Shown: one piece after another, positions 1-7,522 of the stretch | How positions within the stretch are numbered: position 1 is the first letter of the stretch | Layout of the letters: each line of letters begins with the position of its first letter | Source: Myxococcota bacterium | Lineage (GTDB): Bacteria; Myxococcota_A; UBA796 | Direction: 5' to 3' | NCBI GenBank assembly: GCA_029251165.1 | Contig: JAQXDW010000131.1 | Location: 24,388-88,387, forward strand | Length of the DNA stretch: 64,000 nucleotides | Position numbers and translations under genes: made by a program | Notes under the pieces: model-generated | The model's database searches: none | Seen by the model: only the letters and a program-made list of their open reading frames with translations | What the model was told of the DNA's origin: nothing

Positions 1-174
1 GCGGTGGGCTTCGTCGGCGGCGTGGAGGTCCTGGTGCTCTCGGGTGATCTGTCCGACGGCCATGGCCACTACCGGACCCACACCTGGATTCGAGACCCCA
101 CTGGGACACAGCACGCCCCGGCCACCCAGGGTGGCTGCACGCTGTACGTCAAGACAGGCCACCTCTCCCGCTGA
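1..174 (+). CDS. C-terminal end of a ChrR-like cupin-domain protein (partial)
   Basis: An open frame enters from the left edge and stops at TGA 172-174, giving the last 57 residues; the start lies outside the window. The pattern G-x-E-V-L-V-L-S-G-D-x-S-D, then W-I-R-D-P-x-G-T-Q-H-A-P, then G-C-T-L-Y-V-K matches the C-terminal half of ChrR/RmlC-like cupin domains. Those domains occur in anti-sigma factors of the ChrR type and in stand-alone cupin proteins. The histidine in the QHAP segment is a usual metal-site position. It converges on the YggT-like gene 6 bases away. Whether the missing N-terminal part carries a zinc anti-sigma domain cannot be seen. Confidence 0.72.
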   Translation, partial: AVGFVGGVEVLVLSGDLSDGHGHYRTHTWIRDPTGTQHAPATQGGCTLYVKTGHLSR

Positions 175-180
175 GTGTGC

Positions 181-594
181 TCAGCGGAGGGCGAAGCGGG
201 CAAGCACAGTCACAAAGAGGTGGACCACGATGGCGGTCACCAGGGCGATGAGGTGGGCAGGGTTGATGCTCATGGAGACGCCAAGCGAGACGGTCGTCAT
301 CTCCATGAACTGACCCAGCAAGGGCTCCGTGATCGCGACGATCATCTGGTGCGCTTCCCGGAGGCCCCAAGAGTTCATGCTGTCGAGCACCATCCGCGCC
401 AGGAGCAGGGCATAGCCGATCCAGAACGGCACCGAGATCAACGCCTGGAGAATGGACAGCGTGCGCTGCGCGCGGTGGTGGCCGATCAGCGCCTCGCGCG
501 CGCAGTCAGCCTGCTCCTGCTGGATGGATTGATCGTGTTGGTTGAAGCTGGTGGCTTCTTCAGCATCGTCCCAGACCAGGTTGTCCTGGTGCAT
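181..594 (-). CDS. YggT-like integral membrane protein
   Basis: 137 residues. The N-terminal third is polar and acidic (Asn, Gln and Glu rich). Two hydrophobic segments follow, at about residues 45-68 and 108-135. Between them is the pattern LLARMVLDSM...ITEPLL, and after it a Pro-Ala-His-Leu segment. This resembles the YggT family (Leu-Leu-x-Arg ... Leu-x-Glu-Pro ... helix), small membrane proteins of poorly known function linked in some bacteria to osmotic or cell-division roles. It is a single gene, with the next minus-strand gene 142 bases upstream. The family call is by pattern only; a generic membrane protein remains possible. Confidence 0.6.
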   Translation of the reverse strand: MHQDNLVWDDAEEATSFNQHDQSIQQEQADCAREALIGHHRAQRTLSILQALISVPFWIGYALLLARMVLDSMNSWGLREAHQMIVAITEPLLGQFMEMTTVSLGVSMSINPAHLIALVTAIVVHLFVTVLARFALR

Positions 595-736
595 TGCTCC
601 CCCGACTCCTAAGCACGTTCAATTCCCCAAGATGAGCTTGGATCGCCGTCGCGGATGCTGGCGAAGACACCCATGCGACACTGGAGCACCGTCGCATTGT
701 CTGGATCAGAATTCATGTGACAAGCCTGAAAACACA

Positions 737-1183
737 TCACCGTCTGTCCGAAACCAACCCCTCCACACGACAAGACATCGCCTCAGAATGACGGGCAAAG
801 CCAGATCTTAGCGCACGACCCATCATCAACTCGACCACCGGGGCGAGCAGTCCCCGGATGCGATCTGTGGTCTCGTAGCGACACCGGTCGGATCTGATCG
901 CGGTGATGGTCTGGGTCCGCTCTGCCCGGATGAGCCAAGGCAGCCCGATGTCCAGCACCCACACCAGCTGATGGGGCGGTGCGATCGCGGTGATGGTTAG
1001 CCGCTGGCGCATGGTCAGCCCGTGCAGTCGAACCGTCAGTCGGACCGCGCTGCCAACCGACAGCTCTCCGCTGACCCCCGGTGTCATCGGACTCCAGGCG
1101 CCATAGTCAGCAAAGTCAGTCAGGACACTCCAGGCCGCCGATGCTGGGGCAGCGATATCGACGGAAGCCGTGTAGTCGCTCAC
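737..1183 (-). CDS. SRPBCC (START/polyketide-cyclase-like) family protein
   Basis: 148 residues. The opening Y-T-A-S-V-D-I-A-A-P-A-S-A-A-W-S-V-L-T-D-F is the standard first strand and helix of the SRPBCC fold, followed by alternating beta strands and a C-terminal amphipathic helix (residues about 110-138). The length fits a single stand-alone domain. These proteins bind hydrophobic ligands in a central cavity; the ligand here cannot be told. Its ATG overlaps the stop of the upstream TPR gene by 4 bases (ATGA), so the two are probably translationally coupled and co-transcribed. Cytoplasmic, since no signal peptide is visible. Confidence 0.75.
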   Translation of the reverse strand: MSDYTASVDIAAPASAAWSVLTDFADYGAWSPMTPGVSGELSVGSAVRLTVRLHGLTMRQRLTITAIAPPHQLVWVLDIGLPWLIRAERTQTITAIRSDRCRYETTDRIRGLLAPVVELMMGRALRSGFARHSEAMSCRVEGLVSDRR

Positions 1184-2292
1184 ATCGGTGCCAGGTGCTC
1201 GGCGACGTAGCGGCTGAGGCGGTCGAGGTGCTCGACACGGTGGATCAGGAATTCCGGCAGCAGTGCCTCATCCAGCAGAAAGATAAAGATCGCCTCGTCG
1301 AGGTAGCCCGCATCCTGTGCTTCGGAGAGCCGCAGCCACAGCAGCCCGGAGGCCGCTCCGCCGCCGGGGAGGGTCGCCAGGGTTCGCTCGACTGCGCTGC
1401 GCTCGATCTGAAGCGGGCTGCGACCTTCTCCAGCAGCAGTCAGCCGGCTCTTCTGGTACACCCGCCCTGCAGCACCGGAGAACGGTCCCTCTGGAGCACC
1501 CTCGATGCTCGCCGGATCCGCATCGCGCCCGGGTGCCTCCGGCTTGTCGAGCGGCATCCAGCGGAACGCACCGTCGCCTTCCTGGGTGATCCGCTCCAGG
1601 AACCGCCAGCCAATGTCATACTCTGGGTTGCAGGCCACAGCGGTCGCGGCGCGGTCCCGAGCACCGATGAGATCGCCCTCCTTGCGCAGGGTGTCTCCCC
1701 AGAATCGGTGCGCCGGCCAGTAGCACGCCTCAAGGGAGAGAGACTCCTGGTAGCCCTCCCGAGCCTTGTCAAAGTCTCCCAGCGCGAACCAGACGTCGCC
1801 GTAGTAGGTCCACCACGAGGCAGCCTCCGGGCAGAGGCTCAGAGCACGGCGGTAGTGGGTACCAGCAGCATCCATGTTGCGCTGGGCGAACGCGACCTCG
1901 GCCTTCTCGTGCTGCTCGTGCGCCTCCTCGGAGCACTCTGGAGCCGACTCCGTGAGCAGGCTGGGATCGGTCATCTCCGAGAGGATGCCCTGGCTCAAGG
2001 CAACGTAGGGCGACTCCGGCTCCAGCTCAGTGAGCCAGCTCATCAAGACCATTCCCTCGTTGAGCATCTCGGCAGCCTGGGGGTTGTCCGGTGAGGCGCT
2101 GCTGATGAGAAGGACCGCCTGGATGCCCACCGCGCGGGGATTGTCGTTGTCGTGGTCCCGCGCCTTGCTCGACAGCGCCCAGGCCTTCTCGACCGAACCT
2201 GCTAGCAGCGCGTTCTCGGCACGGCCCGCGAGCCTCTCACCACGCCGATCTCCCGCAGCAGCACTCAGAGACAGCAACAGAACCGACAGCAC
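1180..2292 (-). CDS. Secreted TPR-type repeat protein
   Basis: 370 residues, starting at a GTG preceded by GGAGG at good spacing. The first ~14 residues (LSVLLLSLSAAAG) look like a short signal peptide. Residues about 135-225 contain tetratricopeptide-like helices, for example the A-x-x-x-Y-x-x-A-L-S-L and W-x-x-Y-G-D-x-x-F-A-L-G-D-x-x-K-A patterns. The remaining sequence is helical and acidic without a recognised domain. It is the first gene of a two-gene unit with the SRPBCC gene. TPR proteins are scaffolds, so no enzymatic role is proposed. Confidence 0.7.
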   Translation of the reverse strand: MLSVLLLSLSAAAGDRRGERLAGRAENALLAGSVEKAWALSSKARDHDNDNPRAVGIQAVLLISSASPDNPQAAEMLNEGMVLMSWLTELEPESPYVALSQGILSEMTDPSLLTESAPECSEEAHEQHEKAEVAFAQRNMDAAGTHYRRALSLCPEAASWWTYYGDVWFALGDFDKAREGYQESLSLEACYWPAHRFWGDTLRKEGDLIGARDRAATAVACNPEYDIGWRFLERITQEGDGAFRWMPLDKPEAPGRDADPASIEGAPEGPFSGAAGRVYQKSRLTAAGEGRSPLQIERSAVERTLATLPGGGAASGLLWLRLSEAQDAGYLDEAIFIFLLDEALLPEFLIHRVEHLDRLSRYVAEHLAPM

Positions 2293-2382
2293 GACAGCCT
2301 CCTGGCGGACAACACAAGATCGGCTGCCGGCTTCGAAGAAGTGTACCCGGATGAGCCATCGTCAGCGCGATACAGGGCCAGC

Positions 2383-2685
2383 ATGAAGAACCTGATGCAG
2401 ACTCCGCTCGGCCGCTTCCGCCTGGTGAGCATGGTGGAGGGGCTGTCCTACGCCCTCCTCGTGTTCGTGGCGATGCCCTTGAAGTACGGCCTGGACATGC
2501 CGGGGATGGTTCGGTGGATGGGGCGGGCACACGGCGGGCTGTTCATCGCCTTCGTGGTCGCCCTCGTCCTGGCCATGTTCTCTCGAAAGTGGTCGGTGGT
2601 GCGCGCTGGCTTGCTGTTCGCCGCCTCGATGATCCCGCTGGGTGCGATCTGGATCGAGAAGACCTGCGCGGCAGAGGCCGAGTAG
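2383..2685 (+). CDS. DUF3817-like integral membrane protein
   Basis: 100 residues counted from the ATG at 2383; an in-frame upstream GTG at 2341 would add 14 polar residues with no supporting ribosome site. The pattern GRFRLVSMVEGLSYALLVF, then P-L-K-Y-x-x-x-M-P followed by G-x-x-H-G-x-L-F-I-x-F, is the signature of the DUF3817 small membrane family. Three hydrophobic segments lie at about residues 14-30, 48-66 and 70-88. The function of the family is not established. It is divergent from the TPR gene, with a 90-base intergenic region between them. Confidence 0.78.
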   Translation: MKNLMQTPLGRFRLVSMVEGLSYALLVFVAMPLKYGLDMPGMVRWMGRAHGGLFIAFVVALVLAMFSRKWSVVRAGLLFAASMIPLGAIWIEKTCAAEAE

Positions 2686-2727
2686 CACCACCGCGGCACG
2701 CGGCAACCCGCGACCGGCCCATGCAGG

Positions 2728-4395
2728 TCACTTCACCCGGTAGCCGCCCATCTCGTTGTTGAAGATCCAGGCCACGACCTCGCCGATCTCGAAGTGGTTC
2801 CCGAGGTAGCTCTCGATGCTTGCGGCGGCACTTCCGGCGTCTCGCAGGACCGCGCGGGCCTTGATCATCTTCTCCAGCCGCCCCTTCCAGACCGCCATGT
2901 TGCGGACACGCAGGTCGATCCAGCCCTTGCTGATCCAGGCCTCGCGGGTGTCGGCATCGGTGAGGGGTACGGTGGTGGTGTGGCCGATGACTTCTGGAAC
3001 GTTGATGCGCGGACCACGCAGCATGCGCTTGCCGTCGGGCATGAGCACCGGGATGCCGATGGAGGGTGCCGTGCGGGAGACACCAGAGTCCCCCAGCGCC
3101 TTGACCACCGCAGCGGAGAGCGCCTCGGGGGAGGTGGCGACCGCCTTGGTGAGCGAGCCGCAGGCATGCTTGAGGAGCTGGGCCTCGAACAGCAGCTTGG
3201 AGAGCTCCGGGGGACCGAGGCGACCGAGCGCGATGGAGGGAATCTTGCTCTCCTCCTCAGCCTGGGCGAGGTCTGAGAGGGCAGCACTGCGGAGAAGACC
3301 AGCCTTGTAGCTGGGACTCAGGACGCTGGCGTCCATCGCAGAGATGATGTCCTGGCCGGTGTTGGCCCCGCGAATCTCCAGGACGATGATCTTGGCGATC
3401 TCCTCGGGGGTGATGTACTCCATCTGCCCAAGCGCAGTGATCGCAGCGAACTCACCCCGGGTGAACACGCCGTTCTCGCCAGTGTCGACGACCGGAACAT
3501 CGAGGGATCCGGACTTCTTGTAGTCACCCAGCGACTCGCGGAGCTGAAGGGAGTCTCCCTCCAAGGCGATCTCACGGGGCTCGTAGAGGTCGCTGCTGTT
3601 GTAGCGATCCCGAGCCTGGATGACCCGCACACCGCGGTAGCCGATCATCGCGGCGGGCTTGACCTCCTTGACGATCGGAGCATTGGGAGTCCGAGCGAGC
3701 AGGAACATCAGGCCGGTGTGTCCAAAGGCAGCCTCGTTCTTGGCGAGTAGCTTGCGGGAAGGCTTGTCTTCGGAGTGGGTGTAGGGAATGTTCAGCCCCA
3801 TGCCGCCGGTGCCGGTGGTGCCGCACTTGAGGTAAACCCGGGTGGTGTACTCAGTGGTCGCCCGGTGAACGAGCCGGACATGGCGAATGATCTGCGGACC
3901 GGTCTGGCTCAGCAGCAGGGCCTCCATGTCGCTGATGCCCTTTGCATCGTAGCCATCGTCGCTGATCCAGCTGCGGACCTTGGCCGCACCGTCGAAGACA
4001 TCCTGGTAGGACAGTCCGGTGGCGGTGTTCACGCAGTCGACGATAACCTCAGGGCGGTGGCGCCGGATGATGCGGACGAGGTGATTCTCGCCATAGGCAG
4101 CCTCGAAGTCATCGTACAGCGCAGCGAGTAGACGGCGGCGCTGCTTCGCAGAGGCCATGATCTCGCCCCGCGGGGTGTCGGCGAGGTCCGTGGGCACGAA
4201 CAGGTTGCCCCACTCCGGAACGAACGCGATCCGATCTCCAAACTCTGCCTCCAGCTTCTGGCAGGCCTCCACCGCTTCGCTCTCCTTGAGAGAAGCGACG
4301 ACGATGCGACGCGGATCGAGCTGGGTGACGATATGGCGGCACACCTGGAGACCGACCAGACCGGCGCCTCCGAGGATCAGAAAGTCATGGTACAT
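2728..4395 (-). CDS. Large Rossmann-fold (SDR/epimerase-like) protein of unknown substrate
   Basis: 555 residues. The N-terminus reads F-L-I-L-G-G-A-G-L-V-G-L-Q-V, a classic dinucleotide-binding glycine-rich loop after the first beta strand. A V-V-A-S acidic region follows and, near residues 115-125, P-E-V-I-V-D-C-V-N-T-A-T, the usual fourth strand of extended short-chain dehydrogenases. The protein is almost twice the length of a typical epimerase; residues beyond about 330 match no domain I know. The start ATG has GGGAG upstream. It stands alone, convergent with the DUF3817-like gene. NAD(P) binding is well supported; the reaction is unknown. Confidence 0.65.
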   Translation of the reverse strand: MYHDFLILGGAGLVGLQVCRHIVTQLDPRRIVVASLKESEAVEACQKLEAEFGDRIAFVPEWGNLFVPTDLADTPRGEIMASAKQRRRLLAALYDDFEAAYGENHLVRIIRRHRPEVIVDCVNTATGLSYQDVFDGAAKVRSWISDDGYDAKGISDMEALLLSQTGPQIIRHVRLVHRATTEYTTRVYLKCGTTGTGGMGLNIPYTHSEDKPSRKLLAKNEAAFGHTGLMFLLARTPNAPIVKEVKPAAMIGYRGVRVIQARDRYNSSDLYEPREIALEGDSLQLRESLGDYKKSGSLDVPVVDTGENGVFTRGEFAAITALGQMEYITPEEIAKIIVLEIRGANTGQDIISAMDASVLSPSYKAGLLRSAALSDLAQAEEESKIPSIALGRLGPPELSKLLFEAQLLKHACGSLTKAVATSPEALSAAVVKALGDSGVSRTAPSIGIPVLMPDGKRMLRGPRINVPEVIGHTTTVPLTDADTREAWISKGWIDLRVRNMAVWKGRLEKMIKARAVLRDAGSAAASIESYLGNHFEIGEVVAWIFNNEMGGYRVK

Positions 4396-4789
4396 GGGCG
4401 GGCTCCCGAGACGTGAGGCGGGAAGAATAACCCACGGCGGTAGAGAAGCGGGGGGGCCAGGGTCGCAGGAGACATCATGGGCGACAGAAAGTCTGCCGTT
4501 GTGTGCGATACAGGCTGCGGCCGCCCCGATTTACGACCGGACAAGATCCTGTAGACCAGAATGACCGCTGCTCGACTGGCGGCTTTTTTCAGGCTCAGGC
4601 AGGGCCTCAGACACTCCTTCCATAAGACGGACAACCCACGAGAGGTATGACGCAACCGTACACGTCGGCCTGGAGTGGCTCCGGCCCCGCACCACACACC
4701 GCGGCGGATGCCGAAGAAAGAACCATGGGGGGCAGCATGCAGACCCCCCAGCGCAGTCCGATGGTGAGAGACACGTCAAAAGGGCAGAC

Positions 4790-4833
4790 AAAAAGAACGG
4801 CGCCCAGGTCGTTTCCCCATGACCCGGGCGCCG
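4790..4833 (-). terminator. Intrinsic terminator of the orphan minus-strand unit
   Basis: Stem CGGCGCCC (4798-4805) pairs with GGGCGCCG (4826-4833), extended inside by GGTC/GACC around single unpaired bases. On the minus strand the stem is followed by a T-rich tract TTCTTTTTG. The very strong GC stem plus T tract makes this one of the clearest terminators in the window, although no protein gene precedes it. Confidence 0.65.
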
Positions 4834-4932
4834 CGAGCGTGTCTCCCCCAAGACTACTTCGGAGAAGTGGTGTCCTCTCCGGCGCTCTCACACTCACAAC
4901 AAGCAAGCAGCGTGCCATCATCCACAAGAACG
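4790..4932 (-). ncRNA. Candidate small RNA (or tiny mRNA) between two larger genes
   Basis: A minus-strand transcription unit with no recognised gene. A promoter-like pair (4939-4967) would start transcription near 4932. A strong hairpin (4798-4833) followed on the minus strand by TTCTTTTTG (4797-4789) would end it, giving about 140 nt. Inside is a second hairpin, CGGAGA/TCTCCG (4860-4881). A 23-codon frame (4925-4854, GTG start, containing a Cys-Cys-Glu-Cys cluster) begins only ~7 nt after the predicted start of transcription, so a near-leaderless small peptide gene is an alternative. Longer open frames through here read through the terminator and look spurious. Based on sequence signals only. 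Confidence 0.4.
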
Positions 4933-4938
4933 CTAAGT

Positions 4939-4967
4939 ATTTGAGATCACACAAAATCAGATCTCAA
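4939..4967 (-). promoter_or_regulatory. Promoter-like sequence embedded in an 8-bp inverted repeat
   Basis: On the minus strand TTGAGA (4967-4962), a 17-base spacer and TCAAAT (4944-4939) resemble a sigma-70 promoter. The arms TTGAGATC (4941-4948) and GATCTCAA (4960-4967) form a perfect inverted repeat with an 11-base centre that covers the -35 and abuts the -10. That layout suits a dimeric repressor. It lies 67 bases upstream of the sirtuin start on the other strand, so it could instead control that gene. Confidence 0.4.
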
Positions 4968-5034
4968 GAATGGCGCAGACACCCACTGGTCACATGCGCG
5001 CGCAGTGCGCGCTGCGCCGGTTAGCTCCCCTACG

Positions 5035-5889
5035 ATGCACGACCACCACCTCCCCGCACTGCGCGATCTCTGCGAGCTGCTCTCTGGGCGGCGCTTGGTC
5101 GTCCTGACCGGCGCGGGATGCAGCACCGACTCCGGGATCCCCGACTATCGAGGACCATTAACCCGTAAGAAGGCTCGCAATCCCATTCAGTATCGACAGT
5201 TCAGGGACAGCGCGGAGGCCCGGCAGCGGTACTGGGCGCGCAGCACAATCGGCTGGCAGCGCATCGCCTCTGCCCGTCCCAACGCCACCCACCTTGCCCT
5301 GGCGCGGCTCGAAGATGCCGGCGTCCTCGCCGGGGTGATCACCCAGAACGTCGATCGGCTCCACCACCACGCCGGCTCTCGCCGCGTCGTCGAGCTTCAC
5401 GGCGCCCTGGCGAACGTGCGCTGTCTCTCCTGCGCGCACGTTGAGCTGCGCAGCTCTCTTCAGCGCCGGCTCCAGATCGCCAACCCGCACCGCTCTCTGG
5501 CCCCCGCAGAGCTTGCCCCCGATGGAGACGCTGAGGTCTCTGACACCGCAACCTTCCGTGTCGTCGGCTGCCTGCGGTGCGGCGGGGTGCTCAAGCCAGA
5601 CGTGGTCTTCTTCGGTGAGAACGTGCCGAAGCCAGTGGTCGAGGATGCCTGGGCGCTGTTTGGAGAGGCAGAGGCACTGCTGGTGCTGGGATCATCGCTG
5701 GCGGTGTTCTCTGGCTACCGGTTCGTGCACCGAGCGGCGAAGCTGGAGGTTCCGGTGGGCATCATCAACCTCGGCTCCTCTCGGGGCGATCGAGATGCCG
5801 CCGTTCTCGTCCAGGCGCCGCTGGGACAGGTCGTACCGATCCTCGTCGAGAGCCTCACGTCACCGCAAACAGCGCCGCGAGCACGGTGA
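5035..5889 (+). CDS. Sir2-family NAD-dependent protein deacylase (sirtuin)
   Basis: 284 residues from the ATG at 5035; a GTG at 5005 would add ten residues without support. The motifs appear in order: GAGCSTDSGIPDYRG (NAD binding, about residues 24-38), TQNVDRLHHHAG (about 102-113), the catalytic His in V-E-L-H-G-A, two C-x2-C pairs for structural zinc (CLSC and CLRC), and KPDVVFFGENVP. GSSLAVFSGYR completes the NAD site. The GAGxSTxSGIPDYR form points to the SIRT4-like class II group. It would remove acyl groups from lysines using NAD. Its 3' end overlaps the convergent R2K gene by 35 bases. Confidence 0.9.
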   Translation: MHDHHLPALRDLCELLSGRRLVVLTGAGCSTDSGIPDYRGPLTRKKARNPIQYRQFRDSAEARQRYWARSTIGWQRIASARPNATHLALARLEDAGVLAGVITQNVDRLHHHAGSRRVVELHGALANVRCLSCAHVELRSSLQRRLQIANPHRSLAPAELAPDGDAEVSDTATFRVVGCLRCGGVLKPDVVFFGENVPKPVVEDAWALFGEAEALLVLGSSLAVFSGYRFVHRAAKLEVPVGIINLGSSRGDRDAAVLVQAPLGQVVPILVESLTSPQTAPRAR

Positions 5890-6367
5890 GCACCGCGTCT
5901 GGATCGGCGCCGTACAGCGCAGACTTCTGAGCAGGGTTGGCCTCGACCACTGCCAGGTCTGCCCCTGCGATCTCTCCAATGTCCACCACCGCCTCGGCAG
6001 CCAGCGGCAGCGCAGCACCGCTGGCATAGACCCCAGCAGCAAACCACTTGTCATCAGCGGGCTTGAAGAACACCCGATCCGGATACGCACCAGCCTCACG
6101 GCGAGAGTGCAGCGCGATCGGTCGCTTCCGCAGCGGCTCGGGCAGCTCGGGCAGCCAGGAGAGCGGCGGGGCGGGCACGATGAGGCCGAGGTGCTGGCTG
6201 GCGAGCGGGCTGAACAGCTCTCCGCCGTAGATGACCACCGCAGCAGGGTCAAGCTCTTCTGGTATCCGCCAGCCAGAGCGCACCGCCGACCAGCCCCGGG
6301 CCAGCGCAGCCGCGCGCAGGGAGATCGACTCCGAAGAGAGGACCGGCGCCAGAAAGAGAGTGGGTAT
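5855..6367 (-). CDS. ATP-grasp R2K-type domain protein with a non-canonical start
   Basis: About 170 residues. The C-terminal part F-F-K-P-A-D-D-K-W-F ... VDIGEI ... AVVEANPAQKSALYG and the middle VVIYGGELF / PPLSWLPELPEPLRKR closely follow the R2K clade-3 ATP-grasp family; such enzymes ligate amino acids or peptides. Family-like sequence begins at P-T-L-F-L-A-P, just after the upstream stop, yet the only codon there that could serve is ATA at 6367-6365. The first ATG/GTG/TTG-type codon (GTG 6283) would remove 28 residues of conserved N-terminus, including a G-W pair. The frame has no stop between 6415 and the gene end. Coordinates assume the ATA or an equivalent sequencing change. Confidence 0.6.
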   Translation of the reverse strand: MPTLFLAPVLSSESISLRAAALARGWSAVRSGWRIPEELDPAAVVIYGGELFSPLASQHLGLIVPAPPLSWLPELPEPLRKRPIALHSRREAGAYPDRVFFKPADDKWFAAGVYASGAALPLAAEAVVDIGEIAGADLAVVEANPAQKSALYGADPDAVLTVLAALFAVT

Positions 6368-6369
6368 GG

Positions 6370-7095
6370 CTACCGACGAGCAGCGCGGGCCTGACGGGCG
6401 AGCCCGACGATGAGGTCATCGGTCGGAGAGGCTCCTGCGAGCATGCGCCCGGAGTCGTGTCCCAGCTCTTCGAGGTACAGCGCCGCCAGTCCCCGAGCAC
6501 CCGGCGGCATTCGGCGGGATCGACGAACCCGATCGATGGCGCGAACCAGGGGGCGCTCGTCGAGGATGCCCAGCAGCGGGTGGGTCCACAGCCCCAGCGC
6601 CGCGCAGTCTTGCTCGACGGCCTGGGCAGCCAGCCCGGTCAGCTTGCGCACCCAGTCGACATGCAGCGCCGGGAGCACCCGGTCACCCACCGCGAAGATG
6701 TCGATCTGGAGGGGATGGAGCTCGCCGGGGAAGACGTAGGGAAGGTTCTGATCGGACAGCGCCATGCGACCTGCGCGCTCCCGATCTTGGCTGACCAGGG
6801 CATGCAGCCGACCCGCAGGAATCCACCAGGTGTCATCTCCGCTCGCCTCCTTCTCCAGCGCAGCGGCGGTCTTCGCGTCCAGGCGGTCTCCCAGCGCGAT
6901 CCCAACCCGGACCCGATCGGCGAGGCAGGACTGTTCGGCGACCGCGACAGTGCCCAGGCCGGCCAGCGCACGCTGGATCGGGTCCAGCGACATCGCCTCG
7001 AGTGCGGCGCGGAGATCGGGAACCTGACGGGCGAGGCGGAGGGCGATGTCTGGGAGGCAGCCATCGCGGTGACACTGCTGGAGGAGGTCGAGCAT
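6370..7095 (-). CDS. Conserved-looking hypothetical protein
   Basis: 241 residues, helical and leucine rich, without a signal peptide or membrane segment. I do not recognise a domain. Visible blocks include P-D-I-A-L-R-L-A-R-Q-V-P-D-L near the N-terminus, D-D-T-W-W-I-P-A-G-R in the middle, and L-P-Y-V-F-P-G-E-L-H-P-L. Its TAG stop lies immediately before the R2K ATP-grasp frame, so the two probably form one operon, perhaps with this protein as a partner or substrate handler. Codon usage is like that of its neighbours and the frame is long, so it is likely real. Confidence 0.55.
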   Translation of the reverse strand: MLDLLQQCHRDGCLPDIALRLARQVPDLRAALEAMSLDPIQRALAGLGTVAVAEQSCLADRVRVGIALGDRLDAKTAAALEKEASGDDTWWIPAGRLHALVSQDRERAGRMALSDQNLPYVFPGELHPLQIDIFAVGDRVLPALHVDWVRKLTGLAAQAVEQDCAALGLWTHPLLGILDERPLVRAIDRVRRSRRMPPGARGLAALYLEELGHDSGRMLAGASPTDDLIVGLARQARAARR

Positions 7096-7522
7096 GCGGC
7101 AGGTTTAGCATCTTCAGACACTCCATTCTCGGAGCATCCAGCCACAGCCCACGCCTGCTGCTGATCACAAGGGCCTCAGAATATTGACTTTCGATGTCTA
7201 TAATTACTATAAAAACCCTCAAACAGGCCGACCAATGCGGGGGTCTGTTCAGGCTGCACCGCGACCAGAATTGCGACGCGCACGGCTGCGACGGCGGGGC
7301 GAAGATCGTGGGTGCAGGAGACCGTGACGCGCAGCAGGAGCGAGCAGACAAGCTCGAGGCGATGCTGAGGGCATGTCGACTGATGCCAAGAAGACCGGCG
7401 GCAAGAAGTCCCCTGCCACAGCACGAGCCTCTGGACCGACAGCCGACGGTACAGTGATGTGGTCTGTGCTCATGGGCCATGCGGTGCTCTGCAGACGAGA
7501 GCCTGGCGCGCTCGTGCTCGGC
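7096..7522. other. Intergenic region with a promoter-like element and a doubtful small frame
   Basis: TTGACT (7184-7189), an 18-base spacer and TATAAA (7208-7213) look like a plus-strand sigma-70 promoter in an AT-rich island. No recognised plus-strand gene follows. A frame opening at ATG 7373 starts with a Lys-rich stretch (MSTDAKKTGGKKSP) after GAGGG. It then runs antisense into the methyltransferase gene and loses coding character, so it may be a remnant. Nothing else was recognised. Confidence 0.3.

Larger units (their letters stand above)
4396..5034. other. Long intergenic region
   Basis: About 640 bases without a convincing protein gene. The right half holds the candidate small RNA, its promoter palindrome and its terminator. 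The left half (4396-4789) contains a weak hairpin followed by six T residues at about 4563-4588 on the plus strand and a GGGGGG/CCCCCC pair near 4724-4749. I saw no recognisable tRNA or conserved RNA there. Confidence 0.5.

Noticed and set aside
4563..4588. Plus-strand terminator at the T6 run
   Set aside because: The stem is only four base pairs with a 10-base loop, too weak to call.
4607..4954. 115-codon minus-strand frame through the 4.8-kb hairpin
   Set aside because: It crosses a strong intrinsic terminator and has no ribosome site or recognisable features.
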